This document shows, one piece after another, positions 60,665 through 64,000 of a stretch of 64,000 nt of DNA. Positions within the stretch are counted from its first letter, which is position 1; every line of letters starts with the position of its first letter. Source of the stretch: JAHEKO01 sp965212505 (lineage in GTDB: Bacteria > Acidobacteriota > Thermoanaerobaculia > Multivoradales > JAHEKO01); assembly GCA_965212505.1 (NCBI GenBank), contig OZ243123.1, forward strand, positions 4,464,001 through 4,528,000. The letters are read 5' to 3'. The notes beneath the pieces were generated by a model, which was not told where the DNA came from, ran no database searches, and saw only the letters and a program-made list of their open reading frames with translations. The translations under genes and the position numbers were made by a program.

Positions 60665-62413
60665 TCACTCGATCTCGTCGAGCATTCGACGCGCGTTCTG
60701 GAAGTCGGGGTCGACCCGAAGCGCTTCGCGATAGAGCCCGATCGCCCGTTCGCGATCTCCCTTCTCGAGCCACGCCTCGGCCAGGCTGTCGTAGGTGTTG
60801 GCCGACTGAGGAAACTGCTCCACGTTGAGCGCAAAGACGTCGATGGCGTCTTCGGTACGCCCTTCGCCCATCAGTCGGTAGCCGTAACGATTGATCTCGG
60901 CCTCCATGTAGCGAGACAGCTCGGGCACCGGGTTCTCGACCTCGCCGAGGGCGTCGAGCCATTCGACCGGGTCGTCGCTTTCGAGTGCGGAGTCGAGCTG
61001 AACCATCTGCGCCTCGAGGGCCGCGTACGACGTCTCGATGGCGAGAAGGTCTGCGTTCATCTGCTCGCGGGTGATCCAGCGGCCCTCTCGAATCACCACC
61101 TTCGGCTCCTCAGCGGCCTCGATGTCGGACAACGGGTCGGCGTCAAGCAGCAGCAGGTCGGCGCGGGCACCCGCACGAACCACCCCCTCGCCCGACTCGC
61201 CGAGGAATGCTGCCGCGTCGACGGTCGCCGTGCGCAGCGCCTCGTACGGCGAGAAGTGCGCGTCGAGAAGAATCGCGAGCTCCTCATGGAGCGACCAGCC
61301 GGGCATGACGTTCAGATCGTCTTGAATCGAGGCGTCCGTCCCCGCCGCGATCCGCACACCCTCCTCGCGGAAGACACGCAGCAGGTAGTGCTGAAGTCGT
61401 ACCTGCTGCTCGAAGCGAACGCGACGAGACTGCTGTGCGGCGCGACCCCACGCGCGTCGGTAGATCGGATTGTGGAAGCGGAGATAGGGCCGCTCCCGAA
61501 GCTGGCGTAGGCCCTCGTCGGTCGACCGGAGCAGGTAGTTGTCGATCACGATCTGGGTCGGCACCACCCAGATGCCTCGCTCGGCGAGCTGGCGCGCGAG
61601 CTTCAGAACCGGCTCTTCGAGCATGGTGGCGGGGTTGTCCGCCGGCGCTGATTCGGTAGCGTTCCGGTAGCGGTCGAGCCAGCCGTCGAGCTCCTCGGTC
61701 GTGTAGACGACCTCTTCGAGATGCACGATCTGCTGCCGGCCGTCTTCTAGTACCAACGAGAACGGTTGGTTTCTCGGCGCGTGTCCCATGAAGGGAATGT
61801 CGACCCGTGTCGCGGCGTCGGCCAGCAGACGGTAGGTCTCGGCCTCCCACTCGCCACGGATCTTCACGCAGTCGTACTCCGCAGCAGCAGCCGCTTCGAT
61901 CCGCTCGAGAGCCTCTGCCTCGTCATGCTGGCCACCCCGAAGGGGCGGCGCACACGTAATGAGTCGCGGACCGCGAACGTCTCCCAGAGCGAGCGCTTGG
62001 CGCCGCGCGAGGGCCGCGTCGTCGCCGTGCAGGTTGAGCACGGTTGTCACGCCGCTCGCCAGATACATCGGCAGCTCTTCCTCGTGATCGAGGTGTACGT
62101 GAAGATCCTGCAGGCCCGGCATCACAAAGAGCCCGCTGCCGTCGATCGCTTCGACCCCCTGCGGCACCTCCACCACGTCGACCGGCCCGACGGCGTCGAT
62201 CCGGCCATCCGTGACCAGAACGGTCTGCCGCTCGACGAGAACCTCCTGGTCCATGGGCACGACGGTCACACCCACAATCGCGAAGGTCGTTCCGGGGTTG
62301 GCACTCTCTAGCGGTGTGAGACGGGGGGCGCATGCAAACGACGCCGCGGCGAGAAGAAGCGCGAGCAGAGACAGGCGCGCCGGCCGGCGCGCAGAAGCCA
62401 AGTTGTCGGTCAT
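60665..62413 (-). CDS. Amidohydrolase-family lipoprotein with C-terminal TPR repeat
   Basis: 582 residues from ATG 62413 with AAGGTGGG upstream. A lipoprotein signal (LLALLLAAASFACAPR) is followed by the amidohydrolase barrel: GLFVMPGLQDLHVHLDHEEE (metal HxH), PFMGHAPRNQPFS, IVHLEEVVY and IAAGTDASIQDDL (the final Asp). RADLLLLDADPLSDI is the end of the barrel. The last 100 residues carry a tetratricopeptide segment (NTYDSLAEAWLEKGDRERAIGLYREALRVDPDF). It resembles imidazolonepropionase-like exported hydrolases of cyclic amides. It is divergent from the CPBP protease. Confidence 0.9.
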   Translation of the reverse strand: MTDNLASARRPARLSLLALLLAAASFACAPRLTPLESANPGTTFAIVGVTVVPMDQEVLVERQTVLVTDGRIDAVGPVDVVEVPQGVEAIDGSGLFVMPGLQDLHVHLDHEEELPMYLASGVTTVLNLHGDDAALARRQALALGDVRGPRLITCAPPLRGGQHDEAEALERIEAAAAAEYDCVKIRGEWEAETYRLLADAATRVDIPFMGHAPRNQPFSLVLEDGRQQIVHLEEVVYTTEELDGWLDRYRNATESAPADNPATMLEEPVLKLARQLAERGIWVVPTQIVIDNYLLRSTDEGLRQLRERPYLRFHNPIYRRAWGRAAQQSRRVRFEQQVRLQHYLLRVFREEGVRIAAGTDASIQDDLNVMPGWSLHEELAILLDAHFSPYEALRTATVDAAAFLGESGEGVVRAGARADLLLLDADPLSDIEAAEEPKVVIREGRWITREQMNADLLAIETSYAALEAQMVQLDSALESDDPVEWLDALGEVENPVPELSRYMEAEINRYGYRLMGEGRTEDAIDVFALNVEQFPQSANTYDSLAEAWLEKGDRERAIGLYREALRVDPDFQNARRMLDEIE

Positions 62414-62481
62414 CCCACCTTGGACACCTGACACACCGGAAGGGTTACATCGACGACGTCTGACCGCGACCTGACCGTCGC

Positions 62482-62616
62482 CTACCGCGAGGTGGTTTCT
62501 GCTTCCTGCACCTTCTCGAGCAGGAACGACCGGAAGGGCCAGCCCAGCCGTCGTTGACAAGATCCACAACCGAGCGCTTGGAACCCCCTCGAACACCGAT
62601 GCGTCCTCTCTGGTGA
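62482..62616 (-). pseudogene. Possible C-terminal gene remnant
   Basis: A short minus-strand frame with no start codon reads RGFQALGCGSCQRRLGWP and FLLEKVQEAETTSR before a TAG at 62482. The composition looks protein-like (a CxxC pair followed by a helical end) and unlike the surrounding shadow frames. The frame is closed upstream by a TGA near the CPBP start. It may be the tail of a deleted gene, but the stretch is too short to assign. The rest of the 62414-62612 gap holds nothing I recognise. Confidence 0.25.
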
Positions 62617-62618
62617 TC

Positions 62619-63488
62619 ATGACCGGCAAGCTCGACGCCCCGGAGCGCACCGCTCCGTTTTTCCTCTTCGCCTTTCTCTGGTCCTGGTTCGCCTGGACGC
62701 CGATGGTCTTGACGCTGAGAAGTCGCGGCATTGAAGACATCACACAGGCGCCACCCTGGGCATTGCTCTGCGCCCTCCTGGGTGGGTACGGCCCGACGAT
62801 CGCGGCGCTCGTGATGGCCGCCAGGCAGCGCGAGCCGGGCGGCGTGCGACGGCTCCTCTCTCGACTGACCCGCTGGCGCGCTCCGGGGTCGGTCCACCTT
62901 CTCGTCTGGTTCGGGCCGTCGATCTTTCTCGGACTTGCCATCCTCTTCGCGGGCGAAGCGACGGCGCGAATGGGTAGCCCTGTCTGGTCGCGGCTGAATC
63001 TGGTACCGCTCGCCTTCGTCGCGGCCCTACCGTTCGGCCCGATGGGCGAGGAACTCGGCTGGCGCGGCTTCGCTTTGCCGCGACTTCAGGATCGCTACGG
63101 CCCGCTCGTCGCGAGCGCGCTGATCGGCATCGCCTGGACCTTCTGGCACACGCCCCTCTTCTGGGCGCCGGCCGGTACGACCATCAGCGGCAGCCCAGTG
63201 ACCGTGTGGGCGGTCGGCAAGTACCTCCTGACCCTGATCGGCCTGTCGATCCTCTACACCTGGGCGTTCAACCGCTCGAACGGCTCGGCGCTCCTCGCGA
63301 TCGTCTTCCACGCCACCGGCAACGCCGTCTTCCCGTTCCTGCTGTACCCCAATCGGGAGGCCAGCGCCGCGCTCTTCGTTGAAGAGTTGGCGATGATTCC
63401 GGTCTGGGTTCTGGCGATCGCAGCGATCTACAGCGGGCTCCGGCCACATCGACTCACTCTGGGCGGAGACGAGCCCGACGAACGATAG
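62619..63488 (+). CDS. CPBP-family intramembrane metalloprotease
   Basis: 289 residues from ATG 62619 (GTG 62613 is also possible). About eight transmembrane helices. The CPBP (CAAX protease) motifs are intact: GPMGEELGWRGFALPRLQ (EExxxR), AWTFWHTPLFW (FxxxH-like) and LLAIVFHATGNAVFPFL (HxxxN). Such proteases process prenylated or hydrophobic peptides within the inner membrane, or act in bacteriocin immunity. It is monocistronic. The following 262 bases contain only the terminator hairpin belonging to the next gene. Confidence 0.93.
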   Translation: MTGKLDAPERTAPFFLFAFLWSWFAWTPMVLTLRSRGIEDITQAPPWALLCALLGGYGPTIAALVMAARQREPGGVRRLLSRLTRWRAPGSVHLLVWFGPSIFLGLAILFAGEATARMGSPVWSRLNLVPLAFVAALPFGPMGEELGWRGFALPRLQDRYGPLVASALIGIAWTFWHTPLFWAPAGTTISGSPVTVWAVGKYLLTLIGLSILYTWAFNRSNGSALLAIVFHATGNAVFPFLLYPNREASAALFVEELAMIPVWVLAIAAIYSGLRPHRLTLGGDEPDER

Positions 63489-63673
63489 GCCACCGCGAGA
63501 CGGCGGCTAGTCAACCAACTCGATCCTCTTCGGCCTCCACGAGTCCGCCCCCTCGTCTCGCGTCGCCACAACATCACGCCAGGTGTAGCGGCGTGCCACC
63601 CGTTCGCGAAGCCTCGAAGATGCGGGGAGTGCGCAACGGTGCAGGGCACCTTGGTTCCGGCAGCGTAGAAGAA

Positions 63674-63717
63674 AGCCCCGCACTCAGCCGACCCAAAGGG
63701 GCGCCCGAGGCGGGGCT
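63674..63717 (-). terminator. Rho-independent terminator for the DUF885 gene
   Basis: An 8-bp perfect outer stem (AGCCCCGC with GCGGGGCT) encloses further short pairing. Read on the minus strand it is followed by TTTCTTCT. It lies 33 bases past the DUF885 stop codon on that strand. Confidence 0.75.
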
Positions 63718-63750
63718 GAATCCAGCGTTGCTGAAGGTGGCGAGCGGAGG

Positions 63751-64000
63751 CTAGCCGCCGGAGCTCATCGATTCATCGCCGCCGGTCGAAGCGGACTGAA
63801 TGCCGTCGACCCACTCGCGGATGTTCGTCTCGAGCACGCGCAGCGGCACGGCACCGCTACCGAGCACCTCGTCGTGGAAGGCGCGGATGTCGAAGTGCTC
63901 TCCCAGCTCGGCCTCGGCCATGGCACGAAGCTCTTTGATCTTGAGCTCGCCGATCTTGTAGGCGAGCGCCTGGCCAGGCCAGACGATGTAGCGGTCCACC
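63751..64000 (-). CDS. DUF885 family protein, C-terminal fragment
   Basis: The last 82 residues of a gene that begins beyond the right edge. RYIVWPGQALAYKIGELKIKELRAMAEAELGEHFDIRAFHDEVLGSGAVPLRVLE is the very conserved end of DUF885 proteins, which are distant relatives of M32-type metallopeptidases. The tail ends in low-complexity GGDESMSSGG. Full members are about 550-600 residues and usually exported. The zinc-binding part lies outside the window. Confidence 0.9.
   Translation of the reverse strand, partial: VDRYIVWPGQALAYKIGELKIKELRAMAEAELGEHFDIRAFHDEVLGSGAVPLRVLETNIREWVDGIQSASTGGDESMSSGG

Overview
This is a high-GC, gene-dense bacterial chromosome segment of about 57 coding genes. Many short ATGA, GTGA or TTGA overlaps indicate compact operons. 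No plasmid, phage, insertion sequence, CRISPR array, rRNA or tRNA gene was recognised. The mix fits a free-living heterotroph, possibly an Acidobacteriota member, but that placement is an inference without marker-gene support. The mix includes many signal-peptide hydrolases, four beta-lactamase-fold serine hydrolases, a glutamate carboxypeptidase-like M28 peptidase, FG-GAP, PKD and endosialidase-chaperone surface proteins, and a reductive-dehalogenase-like protein.

Layout. 1-2853 (minus): the end of an operon for a molybdenum hydroxylase FAD subunit, its 2Fe-2S subunit, an amidase and an FdrA-like protein, probably for N-heterocycle or ureide breakdown. 2961-5809: a SLC13 transporter with four RCK_C domains and a small exported protein. 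5879-9338: an FG-GAP surface protein with a decayed repeat tail, an orphan MbtH protein and hemW. 9362-13259: lepA followed by a serine hydrolase and a methyltransferase. 13428-25590: exported proteins (a glycosidase-like PKD/Ig giant, lipoproteins, an esterase, an endosialidase-chaperone protein), a SpoIIE phosphatase and an alanine/sodium symporter. 25736-30822: a BrkB/YihY membrane protein, arfB, an RTX-like lipoprotein, a reductive-dehalogenase-family protein, a DUF983 protein and a small membrane protein.

30828-34511 holds the most striking item. A lipoprotein-type peroxiredoxin-like gene is interrupted by an in-frame TGA exactly where the first cysteine of its WCPFC-type redox motif should be. 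A perfect 7-bp stem-loop with a GGU loop lies 14 nt downstream. I read it as a selenoprotein gene with a bacterial SECIS element. It is translationally coupled to an exported protein with an internal duplication.

34508-49967: a DUF985 cupin, 3-hydroxyacyl-CoA dehydrogenase, a coiled-coil SH3 protein, a GT87 enzyme coupled to the M28 peptidase, a MocR regulator divergent from a PNPOx-like enzyme and LysE exporter, a cupin, and an ECF sigma / anti-sigma / repeat-protein operon. 50019-58721: a membrane metallopeptidase, a beta-lactamase-like hydrolase, a GH2 glycosidase, and a sugar cluster of GHMP sugar kinase, sugar-1-phosphate nucleotidyltransferase, methyltransferase, small lipid/sugar kinase-like protein and an ARA1-like glycosyltransferase. 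58823-64000: a DUF998 membrane protein, a frameshifted serine hydrolase, an amidohydrolase with a TPR tail, a CPBP protease and the end of a DUF885 gene.
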